Assembly (NCBI RefSeq): GCF_022747945.1 | Contig: NZ_JALDST010000001.1 | Location: forward strand, 2,170,001 to 2,234,000 | Length of the DNA stretch: 64,000 bases | Source of the DNA: Micromonospora sp. R77 | GTDB taxonomy: Bacteria; Actinomycetota; Actinomycetes; Mycobacteriales; Micromonosporaceae | Direction of reading: 5' to 3' | In this document: in pieces, positions 46,657-56,289 of the stretch | Layout of the letters: each line of letters begins with the position of its first letter | How positions within the stretch are numbered: position 1 is the stretch's first letter | The notes under the pieces: generated by a model | Told to the model about the DNA's origin: nothing | Database searches by the model: none | What the model saw: the letters and a program-made list of their open reading frames with translations, nothing else | Made by a program: the position numbers and the translations under genes

Positions 46657-47310
46657 ATGCGCGACGAGTTCCGGGCCGACCTCCAGATCGTCAGCCAGCT
46701 GCTGGTGGACATGGCGGAGGCCATCCGCGCCGCCATGCGCCAGGCGACCCGCGCCCTGCTCACCGCCGACCGGCAGGCGGCCGAGACGGTGATCCAGCGG
46801 GACGCCGAGATCGACGAGCTGTACCGGCACGTCGAGGAGCGGGTCTGCGACCTGCTCGCCCGGCAGGCGCCGGTCGCCTCCGACCTGCGCGCCATGATCA
46901 CCGCGCTGCACGTCGCGGCCGACCTGGAGCGGATGGGCGACCTGGCCGACCACGTCGCCAAGACGGCCCTGCGCCGGCACCCGTCCCCGGCCGTACCGGC
47001 CGAGCTGCGGGCGATCTTCACCGAGATGGCCGCGGTCGCCGACCGGATGGCCGAGAAGATCGGCACGGTGCTGGCCAAGCCCGACGCCGACCTCGCCGCC
47101 GAACTGGACCGCGACGACGACGCGATGGACGACCTGCACAAGAGCCTCTTCGCCGTGCTGCTCGGCGACGACTGGCCGTACGGGGTGGAGACGGCGATCG
47201 ACGGCACCCTGCTCGGTCGCTTCTACGAGCGCTTCGCCGACCACGCGGTGAACGCCGGCGAGCACGTGGTCTATCTGATCACCGGCGAGACCTCGCCCTC
47301 GGCGGGCTGA
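46657..47310 (+). CDS. phoU: PhoU phosphate-signalling protein
   Basis: A 217-residue protein of two three-helix bundles: MRDEFRADLQIVSQLLVDMAEAIRAAMRQATRAL, LPxD-like LRAMITALHVAADLERMGDLADHVAK and FADHAVNAGEHVVYLITGE. PhoU links the phosphate transporter to the SenX3/PhoR kinase. It is adjacent to that kinase gene. ATG 46657 fits the usual MRD start and has AGGA seven bases upstream. A longer frame upstream is not believable. Confidence 0.95.
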   Translation: MRDEFRADLQIVSQLLVDMAEAIRAAMRQATRALLTADRQAAETVIQRDAEIDELYRHVEERVCDLLARQAPVASDLRAMITALHVAADLERMGDLADHVAKTALRRHPSPAVPAELRAIFTEMAAVADRMAEKIGTVLAKPDADLAAELDRDDDAMDDLHKSLFAVLLGDDWPYGVETAIDGTLLGRFYERFADHAVNAGEHVVYLITGETSPSAG

Positions 47311-47315
47311 CCGCG

Positions 47316-47365
47316 AAGGAGGGGCCCCTTGTTAACACACGTGTGTTAACAAGGGGCCCCTCCTT
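47316..47365. terminator. Perfect 50-bp palindrome, family B copy 3
   Basis: The 25 bases from 47316 (AAGGAGGGGCCCCTTGTTAA, then CACAC) are exactly repeated in inverse to 47365, with no loop. It fills the gap between convergent phoU and gpmA. Probable strong bidirectional terminator. Confidence 0.88.
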
Positions 47366-47370
47366 ACATC

Positions 47371-48138
47371 TCAGCGGCCCTGGTTGGCGACCGCGGCGGC
47401 GGCGGCCTTCGCGGCCTCCGGGTCGAGATAGGTGCCGCCCAGGGTCTGCGGGCGCAGCTGCGGGTCGAGGTCGTAGCGCAGCGGGATCCCGGTGGGGATG
47501 TTCAGCTTGGCGATCGCCTCGTCGGAGATCTGGTCGAGGTGCTTGACCAGGGCGCGCAGCGAGTTGCCGTGCGCCGCCACCAGCACCGTCCGACCGGCCA
47601 GGATGTCCGGCACGATCGAGTCGTACCAGTAGGGCAGCATCCGCTCGACGACGTCCTTGAGGCACTCCGTGCGCGGCATCAGCTCGGTGGGCAGCAGCTT
47701 GTACCGGGGGTCGCCGACCTGGGAGAACTCGTCGTCGTCCGCGATCGGCGGCGGCGGGGTGTCGTAGGAGCGGCGCCAGAGCATGAACTGCTCCTCGCCG
47801 TACTCCTCGAGGGTCTGCTTCTTGTTCTTGCCCTGGAGGGCGCCGTAGTGGCGCTCGTTGAGCCGCCACGACCGGCGCACCGCGATCCAGTGCCGGTCGG
47901 CGGCGTTCAGCGCCAGCTCGGCCGTGCGGATCGCCCGGCGCATCACGCTGGTGTGCACCACGTCCGGCAGCAGGCTGTGCTCGCGCAGCAGTTCGCCGCC
48001 GCGCCGCGCCTCCGCCTCGCCCTTGGCGGTCAGGTCGACGTCCACCCAGCCGGTGAAGAGGTTCTTCGCGTTCCAGTCGCTCTCGCCGTGCCGCAGCAGG
48101 ACCAGCGTCCCGACGGTGGGCCCTTCGCTCGCAGTCAT
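47371..48138 (-). CDS. gpmA: 2,3-bisphosphoglycerate-dependent phosphoglycerate mutase
   Basis: A 255-residue glycolytic enzyme: [34 protein letters not shown] with the phospho-His, [19 protein letters not shown], and [16 protein letters not shown] with the second His. ATG 48138 (MTASEGPT) is preferred over ATG 48147 since homologues start close to the RHGE motif. Proximity to senX3-regX3 is also seen in mycobacteria. Confidence 0.96.
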   Translation of the reverse strand: MTASEGPTVGTLVLLRHGESDWNAKNLFTGWVDVDLTAKGEAEARRGGELLREHSLLPDVVHTSVMRRAIRTAELALNAADRHWIAVRRSWRLNERHYGALQGKNKKQTLEEYGEEQFMLWRRSYDTPPPPIADDDEFSQVGDPRYKLLPTELMPRTECLKDVVERMLPYWYDSIVPDILAGRTVLVAAHGNSLRALVKHLDQISDEAIAKLNIPTGIPLRYDLDPQLRPQTLGGTYLDPEAAKAAAAAVANQGR

Positions 48139-48289
48139 GCCGATCATCCTGCCGCACGCCGTCGGCGGACACGCGGGGACCGGCGGTGACGACCACCACG
48201 TGGAAAAGCGGGTGACCGGCGTTCCGCCCCGGCACTAGGTTGTAAGGCGCTAGAGATACATCGGTCATTACCGAAGCGGGGGCGTCGGC

Positions 48290-49570
48290 ATGCGGACGGT
48301 ACGGAGCTGGTTCCGGGACACGACAGGCGGCCTGCCCCGGGACTTCTGGTATCTCTGGGCCGGCACGCTGGTCAACCGGCTCGGCTCGTTCGTGCTGGTC
48401 TTCCTCGCCATCTACCTGACCCGGGAACGTGGCTTCTCCCCCGCCCAGGCCGGCCTGGTGCTGGGGCTGTGGGGCGTCGGCGGCGCGGTCGGCACCACCG
48501 TCGGCGGCACCCTCACCGACCGGTGGGGGCGGCGACCCACCCTGCTCACCGCCCACCTGGGCGCGGCGGCCATGATGCTCGCCCTCGGCTTCGCCCGCCC
48601 CCTCTGGACGGTCGCGGCCGGCGCCCTGCTGCTCGGGCTCTTCGCCGAGGCGGCCCGGCCCGCGTTCGGCGCCATGATGGTCGACGTCGTGCCGGCGAAG
48701 GACCGGCTGCGCGCCTTCTCCCTGAACTACTGGGCGATCAACCTCGGCTTCGCCTGCGCCGCCGTGCTGGCCGGGCTCGCCGCGCAGGCCGGCTACCTGC
48801 TGCTCTTCGTGGTCGACGCGACCACCACCCTGGTCACCGCGCTGATCATCTTCACCCGGGTACGGGAGACCCGGAAGGTCACCGCCACTGTCGTGGTCCG
48901 CACCGGGCAGCCCGGGGCGCTGCGGACCATCCTCGCCGACCGGGTCTTCCTCGGCTTCGTGCTGCTCAACCTCTTCGCCGCGCTGGTCTTCCTCCAGCAC
49001 ATCTCGATGCTGCCGATCGCCATGGGTGACTCCGGCCTGAGCCCGGCCACCTACGGCTCGGTGATCGCGCTCAACGGGGTGCTGATCGTCGCCGGCCAGC
49101 TCTTCGTACCCCGGCTCATCCGGGGCCGGAGCCGTTCACACGTGTTGGCCCTGGCCTCGGTGGTGATGGGCGTCGGCTTCGGCCTGACCGCGTTCGCGGA
49201 CACCGCCTGGCTCTACGGCCTCACCGTGCTGATCTGGACGGTCGGCGAGATGCTCAACTCGCCCTCCAACGCGACGCTGATCGCCGAACTCTCCCCGGCC
49301 GCGCTGCGCGGTCGCTACCAGGGCGTCTTCTCCCTCTCCTGGCAGGCGGCCGCAGCGGTCGGCCCGGTCCTCGGTGGACTGGTCCGGGAACATGCCGGCA
49401 ACAGCGCGCTCTGGCTGGGCTGCGCCGTGGTCGGCGGGCTGGCGGCGGTCGCCCACCTGGTCTCCGGGCCGGCCCGCGAACGGCGGGCCACCGAACTGCG
49501 AACCCCGGCCGCCCCGGTCACCGTCGCCCCGCCGGCAGCCGCGCCCGCGCCGGTCCCGGCCACCTCCTGA
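48290..49570 (+). CDS. MFS transporter, copy 1 of a tandem pair
   Basis: A 426-residue drug-exporter-type MFS protein with about 12 helices. The N-terminus RSWFRDTTGGLPRDFWYLWAGTLVNRLGSFVLVFLAIYLT and the loop GGTLTDRWGRRPTLLTAHL (MFS motif A) are clear. The C-terminus is a Pro/Ala-rich tail. It is followed 89 bases later by a paralogue sharing its layout and N-terminus. Substrate unknown. Confidence 0.88.
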   Translation: MRTVRSWFRDTTGGLPRDFWYLWAGTLVNRLGSFVLVFLAIYLTRERGFSPAQAGLVLGLWGVGGAVGTTVGGTLTDRWGRRPTLLTAHLGAAAMMLALGFARPLWTVAAGALLLGLFAEAARPAFGAMMVDVVPAKDRLRAFSLNYWAINLGFACAAVLAGLAAQAGYLLLFVVDATTTLVTALIIFTRVRETRKVTATVVVRTGQPGALRTILADRVFLGFVLLNLFAALVFLQHISMLPIAMGDSGLSPATYGSVIALNGVLIVAGQLFVPRLIRGRSRSHVLALASVVMGVGFGLTAFADTAWLYGLTVLIWTVGEMLNSPSNATLIAELSPAALRGRYQGVFSLSWQAAAAVGPVLGGLVREHAGNSALWLGCAVVGGLAAVAHLVSGPARERRATELRTPAAPVTVAPPAAAPAPVPATS

Positions 49571-49659
49571 GTACGCCCACCGCACCCCACCGTCGCGCCG
49601 ACCGGCCGCCCGCTCTACGGTCGGAGGCGTACCGGTTAACAAACCTTCCTGGAGGACGG

Positions 49660-50931
49660 GTGCGCGGGCTGCGGCGCTGGTGGGACGACACGGCCGGCGG
49701 GCTCCCCACCACCTTCTGGTACCTCTGGTCCGGGCTGCTGGTCAACCGGGCCGGCGCGTTCGCGGTGCTCTTCCTCTCGCTCTACCTCACCGACGCCCGC
49801 GGCGCGTCCGAGTCCCTGGCGGGCGCGGTGGTCGGCGCGTACGGGGCCGGCGGGGCGGTCGGCGTGCTGCTCGGCGGGGTGCTGGCCGACCGGTGGGGCC
49901 GCCGGGCCACGCTGCTCGCCGCCCACCTCGGCGCGGCCGGGCTGATGACGGCGCTCGCGTTCAGCCGACAGCTCGCGGTGATCGCGGTACTCGCCGCGCT
50001 GGTCGGGGTGGTCCACTCGATGCCCAGCCCCGCCTTCGTGGCGGCGATCGTCGACGTGGTGCCGGAGCACCGCCGCTCCCGCGCGTTCAACCTGCAGTTC
50101 TGGGCGTTCAACCTCGGCATGGCGGTCGCCTCGCTGCTGGCCGGCGTGCTCGCCGAGGCGAGCTTCCTGGCTCTGTTCCTGGTCGACGCCGCCGCCACCC
50201 TCGCCGCCGCGGTGATCATCGCGGTGAAGGTCCCCGAGACGCTGGTCCGGCGACGCCCGCCGGCCACCCTCCCGGCCGCGTCGTCCGCGCGCCGGCCGGG
50301 GCTGGCCACCGCGTTGACCGACCGCACCTTCCTGGTCTTCGTCGCGCTGACCTTCGTGCTGGCCGTGCTGACCATGCAGACGTCCACGATCATGCCGCTG
50401 GCGATGCGCGCGGACGGCCTGGGCCCTTCGGCGTACGGGCTGGTGGTGGCGCTGGGCGGGACGCTGATCGTGGTCGGGCAACTCTTCGTGCCCCGGTTGA
50501 TCGAGGCGTACCGGAAGGCCACCGTGCTGTCGGTCTCGACCGGGCTGATGGCGCTCGGCTTCGGCGCGCTGGCGTACGCCGACGACCTGCCGGTCTATCT
50601 GGGCGCGGCGGTGGTCTGGACCATCGGCTCGATGCTCGCCGCCCCGCCGAACGCGCAGATCAACGCCGAACTGGCCCCACCGGAGCTGCGCGCCCGCTAC
50701 CAGTCGGTCTTCTACCTGACCTTCCCGGCGGCCTCGTTCGTGGCACCGGCGCTCGGCGGGCTCAGCCTCCAGCACCTCGGCGAACGGCACTGGCTGATCG
50801 TCGGCGGCCTCGGCGTGGTGGCAGCGGTCGGGCACCTGCTCGCCGGGCCACCCCGCGAACGCCGGGTCGCCGCCCGCCACGCGCTGCGGCCGCAGCGGCC
50901 CGAAGCGGCATCCGGGGCTGGACGGCGCTGA
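49660..50931 (+). CDS. MFS transporter, copy 2 of a tandem pair
   Basis: A 423-residue MFS paralogue of the gene upstream. It starts RGLRRWWDDTAGGLPTTFWYLWSGLLVNRAG and has GGVLADRWGRRATLLAAHLGAA (motif A) and PAFVAAIVDVVPEHRRSRAFNLQFWAFN in register with copy 1. GGAGGA lies just before GTG 49660. Both copies have diverged strongly in sequence, so the duplication is old or selected for different substrates. Confidence 0.88.
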   Translation: MRGLRRWWDDTAGGLPTTFWYLWSGLLVNRAGAFAVLFLSLYLTDARGASESLAGAVVGAYGAGGAVGVLLGGVLADRWGRRATLLAAHLGAAGLMTALAFSRQLAVIAVLAALVGVVHSMPSPAFVAAIVDVVPEHRRSRAFNLQFWAFNLGMAVASLLAGVLAEASFLALFLVDAAATLAAAVIIAVKVPETLVRRRPPATLPAASSARRPGLATALTDRTFLVFVALTFVLAVLTMQTSTIMPLAMRADGLGPSAYGLVVALGGTLIVVGQLFVPRLIEAYRKATVLSVSTGLMALGFGALAYADDLPVYLGAAVVWTIGSMLAAPPNAQINAELAPPELRARYQSVFYLTFPAASFVAPALGGLSLQHLGERHWLIVGGLGVVAAVGHLLAGPPRERRVAARHALRPQRPEAASGAGRR

Positions 50932-51288
50932 GCGCCCACCTCGACCCCCGTCGTGGTGGGCGCTCGCGCCGTGCTCCCGGCGGCGGCGGGCGACCCTCAC
51001 CCCCGTAAGCGTCGCCCGCTCGCGCCGCCGGTTCAACGAGTGGCACCGTCCCCCAACGGCGTGCCCCACCCGTCCTTCGCGCCTCGCTTGCGCGGATCTG
51101 ATCGATCCGCCGCTCCCCCGAACGATTCCAAGCGTGGCGCGGTGCAATAAAGTTAGTTCGACCGTATTCCGGATTCAACTCAGATCGCTGTCTCGCCCGT
51201 CACAGCACCGGTGTCCGGCATCCGACTGTTCCTGCTCCGGGCCTCGGGCTTGCCAACAGCGGGTTCCCGTCGGCAATTCCGGTAAACC
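50932..51288. other. Intergenic region between convergent MFS and Rho_N genes
   Basis: About 350 bases with no gene. Contains the hairpin at 50986-51019. A less GC-rich stretch (AATAAAGTTAGTTCGACC near 51145) is of unknown origin. Short frames here have no recognisable domain. Confidence 0.55.
50986..51019. terminator. Possible terminator after second MFS gene
   Basis: GCGGGCGAC and GTCGCCCGC (9 bp) enclose a 16-base loop, 55 bases after the stop codon. Confidence 0.45.
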
Positions 51289-52245
51289 TCAGGCGTCCTC
51301 CCGATCCGGGTTCTCGGTGCGGAAGAAGTTGCTCTGCCGGCCGTCGCGCAACTGCTCCTGGTAGATCAGGTTCAGCCCGCGCGAGTCGAAGGTCCGGAAC
51401 CAGTCGTCCCAGCTGATCTCCCGGATCCGGCTGCTCTCCCGGTAACCCGGGATGTTGAAGGTGAGCACCCCCGGCCGGCCCTCCCGCTCGGTGCCGGCGA
51501 TGGTGGCCGGTTTGGCGTTGCGGGCCCGCGCCCAGCGCTGGATCACCTCGTGGTTCGCGGTCACCAGGCTCCGACCGGGACGCTCCGGACGATCGGCGGG
51601 CGAGGTGATCTGCTGGGACGACGACACCGAACGGGCGGAGGAGCGACCCGTCCTGACCGGGGTCCGCGCCGCCGTACCGCCGGCTGCGGCGCGGGTGCCG
51701 GCGGCCTTTGCCGGCGCGGCGCGCGTACCCCCGGCCGGGCGCGGAGCCCGGGCGGTCGTCGCGGCGCGGGAGCGGGACGGCGTCGCCTTCTTCGCGGCGG
51801 ACGCCTTCCGGGCCGGCGCGGCCTTCGCCCGCGCGCCCGACGCCTTCGCGGCCGGGGTGGCCTTGGCCCGCGCCCCGGAAGCCTTCGCGGCGGGCGCCGC
51901 CTTGGCCCGGGACGGTGCGCTCCGACGCGCCCCCGTGGTCTTCTTCGCCGCGGTCGCCTTCCTGGTCGCCGACGCCCGGCCCGCCGGACCGGTGCTCCGG
52001 CGGGCGGCCCCACCGACCCGCCCCTCCGACCGCAGCGTGCGGGCCAGGGTTTTCACCAACTCCGGCTTGCGCAGCGCGGAGATGCCGGACACCCCGCGCC
52101 GGCGGAGCTGGCCACGGATGTCGTCGACCTTCATCCGCGAGATCTCGGATTCGGAGATGCCCGGCGTGCCCGGGGTCTGGTTGCCGGCTTGCCGCTTGGT
52201 GCTGGTCGCAGTCGCGCCGCGACCTGAGCTGTTGCGCTGAGCCAT
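51289..52245 (-). CDS. Rho_N domain / histone H1-like repeat / branching-enzyme-associated domain fusion
   Basis: A 318-residue basic protein. Residues ~33-75 (SESEISRMKVDDIRGQLRRRGVSGISALRKPELVKTLARTL) are a Rho N-terminal/SAP-like helical motif that binds nucleic acid. Residues ~85-215 are Lys/Ala/Pro repeats (ATRKATAAKKTTGARRSAPS, APAAKASGARAKATPAAKA) like histone H1 tails. Residues ~235-318 (NHEVIQRWARARNAKPATIA and EISWDDWFRTFDSRGLNLIYQEQ) form a small conserved domain found in proteins often misnamed 1,4-alpha-glucan branching enzyme. GAGGAG lies eight bases before ATG 52245. Likely nucleoid-associated. Confidence 0.85.
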   Translation of the reverse strand: MAQRNSSGRGATATSTKRQAGNQTPGTPGISESEISRMKVDDIRGQLRRRGVSGISALRKPELVKTLARTLRSEGRVGGAARRSTGPAGRASATRKATAAKKTTGARRSAPSRAKAAPAAKASGARAKATPAAKASGARAKAAPARKASAAKKATPSRSRAATTARAPRPAGGTRAAPAKAAGTRAAAGGTAARTPVRTGRSSARSVSSSQQITSPADRPERPGRSLVTANHEVIQRWARARNAKPATIAGTEREGRPGVLTFNIPGYRESSRIREISWDDWFRTFDSRGLNLIYQEQLRDGRQSNFFRTENPDREDA

Positions 52246-52322
52246 GGGACACACGCTCCTCGACAGTCCGTCCTCGGCGCGCGGTGGATCCCAGTGCCGC
52301 ACCGCGCGGTGCGGCATACCCG

Positions 52323-52868
52323 TCAGGACGGGTCCGAACCTCCGGCGGACGTCGGAACGCTCCCGGCCGCCTCCCCGGACGGCTCGAAGAGGTGCGCGAA
52401 GGCGGCCAGGTTCGCCGTCGACTCGCCCCGCTTGACCCGCCACTCCCACTCCCGGCGGATCGAGCTGCCGAAGCCGATCTCCAGCATCGTGTCGAAGGAC
52501 TCGTCGGAGTAGGTGAGCACCGCGCCGAGCAGCCGGTCCAGCTCCGCCTCGTCCACCCCGGCCAGGTTGACCCGCCCGGTCAGATAGACGTCGCCGACGG
52601 TGTCGATGGAGAACGAGACGCCGTACATCCGGGCGTTGCGCTGCAGCAGCCAGGCCCAGAGCTCCTCGCGGCGCTCGTCGGGCTGGCGCATCACGAACGC
52701 CTCGACCCGCAGCGCGTGCTCGCCGACGATCAGGTTGCAGATCGTCTTGAGCTTGTGCGTGCCGGGCAGGGTCACCGCGTACGACGCCTCGCCGGTGGAC
52801 TCCCACTCCAGTTCCCGCTCGGCGCAGACGGACTCGATCAGGGCGGCGACCTCGCTGCTACGGCTCAT
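52323..52868 (-). CDS. YbjN-domain protein
   Basis: A 181-residue protein starting MSRSSEVAALIESVCAERELEWESTGEASYAVTLPGTHKL. The YbjN fold (Tir-chaperone-like) is seen in LRVEAFVMRQPDERREELWAWLLQRNARMYGVSFSIDTVGDVYLTGRV. The family may modulate chaperones or signalling, and its function is not known. ATG 52868 is the natural start; frames reading further are spurious. Lies 49 bases after mshA on the same strand, the usual neighbour in actinobacteria. Confidence 0.87.
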   Translation of the reverse strand: MSRSSEVAALIESVCAERELEWESTGEASYAVTLPGTHKLKTICNLIVGEHALRVEAFVMRQPDERREELWAWLLQRNARMYGVSFSIDTVGDVYLTGRVNLAGVDEAELDRLLGAVLTYSDESFDTMLEIGFGSSIRREWEWRVKRGESTANLAAFAHLFEPSGEAAGSVPTSAGGSDPS

Positions 52869-52917
52869 CGCACCCACTCTACGACCGGCCTCCCCGCCGC
52901 GCCCTGTACGCCGGCGC

Positions 52918-54267
52918 TCACCAGGAACAGGCGGCGAGGCGGTTGGCGAGCCGGCCACGGTGCTCGGCGATCGCCTCGCCGTAGACGGCGAGCAGGCCGG
53001 AGGCCGTGCGCTGCCAGGAGAAGTTGCGGGCGTGCCGCTCCGCGCCCCGACCCAGGGCCGCCCGGCGCAGCCGGTCCGGCAGCAGCGCGGCGAGCGTACG
53101 GGCCCAGTCGACCGGGTCGTGGCCGTCGATGAGCACCCCGCTGACGCCGTCCCGGACGGCGGTGACCAGCCCGCCGACGGCGGCGGCCAGCACCGGCGTA
53201 CCGCAGGCCTGGGCCTCCAGCGCGACCAGCCCGAACGACTCGTTGTACGACGGCACCGCGACCAGGTCGGCGGCCCGGTAGAGCGCCGGCAGGGCGTCAC
53301 CGGTCTGCGGCGGCAGGAAACGCACCCGGTCGGCGACACCGAGCGAGGCGGCCAGCTCGATCAGCGCGGTCGGCCGGTCCAACCCGCTGCCGCTGGGGCC
53401 GCCGCAGATCACCACGGACAGCTCGTCGGCGCGAGCGGGATCCCGCTCGCGCAGCGCCGCGACCGCCCGGATCAGCACGTCGGGGGCCTTGAGCGGCTGG
53501 ATCCGGCCGACGAAGGCCACCACGTACCCGTCGGTGGGCAGCCCCAGCCGGCGGCGGGCGGCGAGCGCCGCGCGCTGCCGGTCGCCGGCGGCCGGGCGGA
53601 ACCGGTCCAGGTCGACGCCGGGCTCCACCACGGCGACCCGGGCCGGGTCGGCGTCGTAGCGGTCGAGCAGGTCGCGGGCCTCCACGCGGGTGTTGGCGAC
53701 CAGCCGGTCGGCCTCGGCGACCACCTGCTCCTCGCCGATCACCCGGGCCTTCGGCTCGGGCCGGTCACCGGCGGCGAGCTGGGCGTTCTTCACCTTGGCC
53801 AGGGTGTGCGCGGTGTGCACCAGCGGCACCCCCCAGCGCTCCTTGGCCAGCCAGCCGACCTGACCGGAGAGCCAGTAGTGCGAGTGGATCAGGTCGTAGT
53901 GGCCCGGCGGGCGGGCCGCCTCGGCGCGCAGCACGCCGGCGGTGAAGGCGCAGAGCTGACCGGGCAGTTCCTCCTTGGTCAGCCCCTCCAGCGGGCCGGC
54001 GGTGACGTGCCGGACGTGCACGCCGGGCGACATCTCGACCACCGGCGGCAGGTCACCCGAGGTGGCCCGGGTGAAGATCTCCACCTCGACGTCGGCCTCG
54101 GCCAGCCGGCGGGCCACCTCCAGGATGTAGACGTTCATCCCGCCGGCGTCGCCCGTGCCGGGCTGGTGCAGCGGCGAGGTGTGTACGGAGAGCGTGGCGA
54201 TCCGCCGGGGCCGCGGCCACGGCAGGGCACCTCGCTGACGACCGATACCGGTGTGCAACTCCGCCAC
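52918..54267 (-). CDS. mshA: D-inositol-3-phosphate glycosyltransferase (mycothiol biosynthesis)
   Basis: A 449-residue GT4 glycosyltransferase that adds GlcNAc to inositol-3-phosphate, the first step of mycothiol synthesis. Motifs: [27 protein letters not shown] (acceptor/donor loop), [29 protein letters not shown], and the C-terminal [28 protein letters not shown] (EX7E). GTG 54267 has GGGAG upstream. Upstream frames add nothing. Confidence 0.96.
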   Translation of the reverse strand: MAELHTGIGRQRGALPWPRPRRIATLSVHTSPLHQPGTGDAGGMNVYILEVARRLAEADVEVEIFTRATSGDLPPVVEMSPGVHVRHVTAGPLEGLTKEELPGQLCAFTAGVLRAEAARPPGHYDLIHSHYWLSGQVGWLAKERWGVPLVHTAHTLAKVKNAQLAAGDRPEPKARVIGEEQVVAEADRLVANTRVEARDLLDRYDADPARVAVVEPGVDLDRFRPAAGDRQRAALAARRRLGLPTDGYVVAFVGRIQPLKAPDVLIRAVAALRERDPARADELSVVICGGPSGSGLDRPTALIELAASLGVADRVRFLPPQTGDALPALYRAADLVAVPSYNESFGLVALEAQACGTPVLAAAVGGLVTAVRDGVSGVLIDGHDPVDWARTLAALLPDRLRRAALGRGAERHARNFSWQRTASGLLAVYGEAIAEHRGRLANRLAACSW

Positions 54268-54438
54268 GTCCGCTCCCTCTGTCACGGTTGATGCCGTCCC
54301 GCACGACCGGCGCTCTTCGGTCAACCTCCGCGCCGGATGTCATCTTCCCCATCGGGCTTCGGAAATGCGTGCCGCCCGGCTCCGGGCGTGACGGACCTCA
54401 TCACGGCACGGGGAACAGGGCCGGGAGAGAATGGCCGG

Positions 54439-55203
54439 ATGAGCTCAGTCGCGATCGTCACCGGGGCGTCCAGCGGGATCGGCGCGGCCACCGCCCGCCG
54501 GCTGGCCGCCGAGGGTTTCCACGTGCTCGCCGCCGCGCGGCGTACCGACCGGTTGGCGGCGCTGGTCGCCGAGATCGAACGGGCCGGTGGGACCGCGACC
54601 GCGGTGGCCTGCGACGTCACCTCCGACGAGTCGGTCGCCGGCCTGGCCGAGGCCGCCGCCGCGGCGCCGGGGCCGGTCACCCTGCTGGTCAACAACGCCG
54701 GCGGGGCCCGCGGCCTGGACCCGGTGGAGTCCGGCTCGGTGGGCGACTGGCAATGGATGTACGACGTGAACGTGCTCGGCACGCTCCGGGTCACCCAGGC
54801 GCTGCTGCCCGCGTTGGTGGACTCCGGCGCCGGCACGATCGTCATCGTCAGCTCCACCGCCGGCTTCACCGTCTATGAGGGCGGCGGCGGCTACACGGCC
54901 GCCAAGCACGCGCAGACGGCGATCGCCGGGACGCTGCGGCTGGAACTCTCCGGCCGCCCGGTCCGGGTGATCGAGATCGACCCCGGGATGGTGAGGACCG
55001 ACGAGTTCGGCCTGGTCCGCTTCGACGGCGACGCCGACCGGGCCGCCGCCGTCTACGCCGGGGTGGCCGAGCCGCTGGTCGCCGACGACGTGGCCGACTG
55101 CATCGCCTGGTGCGCCACCCGCCCGCACCACGTCAACGTGGACCGGCTGGTGGTGCGCCCGCTGGCCCAAGCCGCCCAGCACAAGGTGCACCGGGTGAGC
55201 TGA
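54439..55203 (+). CDS. SDR-family oxidoreductase
   Basis: A 254-residue classical short-chain dehydrogenase: VTGASSGIGAATARRL, LVNNAGG, VSSTAGFT with YTAAKHAQ (Y-x3-K). The C-terminus is VNVDRLVVRPLAQAAQHKVHRVS, typical of YdfG/serine dehydrogenase-like SDRs. Substrate unknown. The methyltransferase gene starts one base after its stop. Confidence 0.93.
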   Translation: MSSVAIVTGASSGIGAATARRLAAEGFHVLAAARRTDRLAALVAEIERAGGTATAVACDVTSDESVAGLAEAAAAAPGPVTLLVNNAGGARGLDPVESGSVGDWQWMYDVNVLGTLRVTQALLPALVDSGAGTIVIVSSTAGFTVYEGGGGYTAAKHAQTAIAGTLRLELSGRPVRVIEIDPGMVRTDEFGLVRFDGDADRAAAVYAGVAEPLVADDVADCIAWCATRPHHVNVDRLVVRPLAQAAQHKVHRVS

Positions 55204-55204
55204 G

Positions 55205-55999
55205 GTGACCGCACGACGGCCGCTCGGGGTGGTCACCCGGGGGACGACGAATCCGAACCGGCTGCGCCGGGTGGACAACTGGATCGTCGAGACCTGCGGG
55301 GACGCGCTGCGGTCGGCGGCCGACCCGCTGGTGGTCGACCTGGGCTACGGCGCCACCCCGGTCACCGCGGTCGAGCTGCGGGCCCGGCTGGCGGCCGGGG
55401 TCCGCGCCGACGTCCGGGTGGTCGGGCTGGAGATCGATCCGGTACGCGTCGCCGCCGCCCGGCCCGCCGCCGACCCGCCGTGGTTGACCTTCGCCCGGGG
55501 CGGTTTCGAGCTGGCCGGCCTGCGTCCCGCCCTGGTCCGCGCGTTCAACGTGCTCCGCCAGTACGACGAGTCCGAGGTCGCCGAGGCGTGGCGGACGGTC
55601 ACCGACCGGCTCGCGCCGGGCGGGCTGCTGGTCGAGGGGACCTGCGACGAGTTGGGCCGGCTCGGCAGTTGGGTGCTGCTCGACGCGGAGGGGCCGCGCA
55701 CCTTGACCCTGGCGGCCCGACTGACGACGCTGGAGAGCCCCGCCCAGCTCGCCGAGCGCCTACCCAAGGCGCTGATCCACCGCAACGTCCCCGGTGAGCG
55801 CATCCACGACCTGATCCGCGCCCTCGACGACGCCTGGCAGTCGTCCGCCGCCTACGCCCCCTTCGGCCCCCGCCACCGCTGGGTGGAGGCGGTCCACGCC
55901 GTCCGCGCCGCCGGCTGGCCCGTCCAGGATCGCCCCCGCCGCTGGCGCCACGGCGAACTCACCCTCCCCTGGCCCGCGGTGGCCCCCACCCCGGGTTGA
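55205..55999 (+). CDS. Class I SAM-dependent methyltransferase-like protein
   Basis: A 264-residue protein with VVDLGYGATPVTAVEL (SAM motif I), VVGLEIDPVRVAAARP (motif II) and LAPGGLLVEGTCDELGRLGSWVLL. The N-terminal RGTTNPNRLRRVDNWI is conserved in actinobacterial relatives. The substrate is unknown. Co-transcribed with the SDR gene. Confidence 0.85.
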   Translation: MTARRPLGVVTRGTTNPNRLRRVDNWIVETCGDALRSAADPLVVDLGYGATPVTAVELRARLAAGVRADVRVVGLEIDPVRVAAARPAADPPWLTFARGGFELAGLRPALVRAFNVLRQYDESEVAEAWRTVTDRLAPGGLLVEGTCDELGRLGSWVLLDAEGPRTLTLAARLTTLESPAQLAERLPKALIHRNVPGERIHDLIRALDDAWQSSAAYAPFGPRHRWVEAVHAVRAAGWPVQDRPRRWRHGELTLPWPAVAPTPG

Positions 56000-56173
56000 T
56001 CAGGAGGTCGGCGGCGCTGTCGGTGTCGACCTCGCATCGCGCCGCCAACTCGATGCTCACCGCAGCAGGGGTCCCGGGTCCACGCCCTTTGACCGGCGGC
56101 CTGCGAGGTGCCCCGGATCTGCTCCGGCAGGCAGGTCCTCGCTGCACACCGTCGCGACGATGCAATCACTCAA

Positions 56174-56196
56174 GGTGACGCTGACGCAGCGTCACC
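56174..56196. terminator. Perfect 9-bp hairpin
   Basis: GGTGACGCT-GACGC-AGCGTCACC, 175 bases after the methyltransferase stop. It could terminate that operon or be part of an unrecognised element. Confidence 0.5.
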
Positions 56197-56289
56197 GCAC
56201 GACCTTGGATCAGCTCGCGGGAGGAAATCAAAAACCCCTTAAAGGGTACGAAACTCTCACCTGGCCGGAGCCGACCGTCCCTTCTTCTC

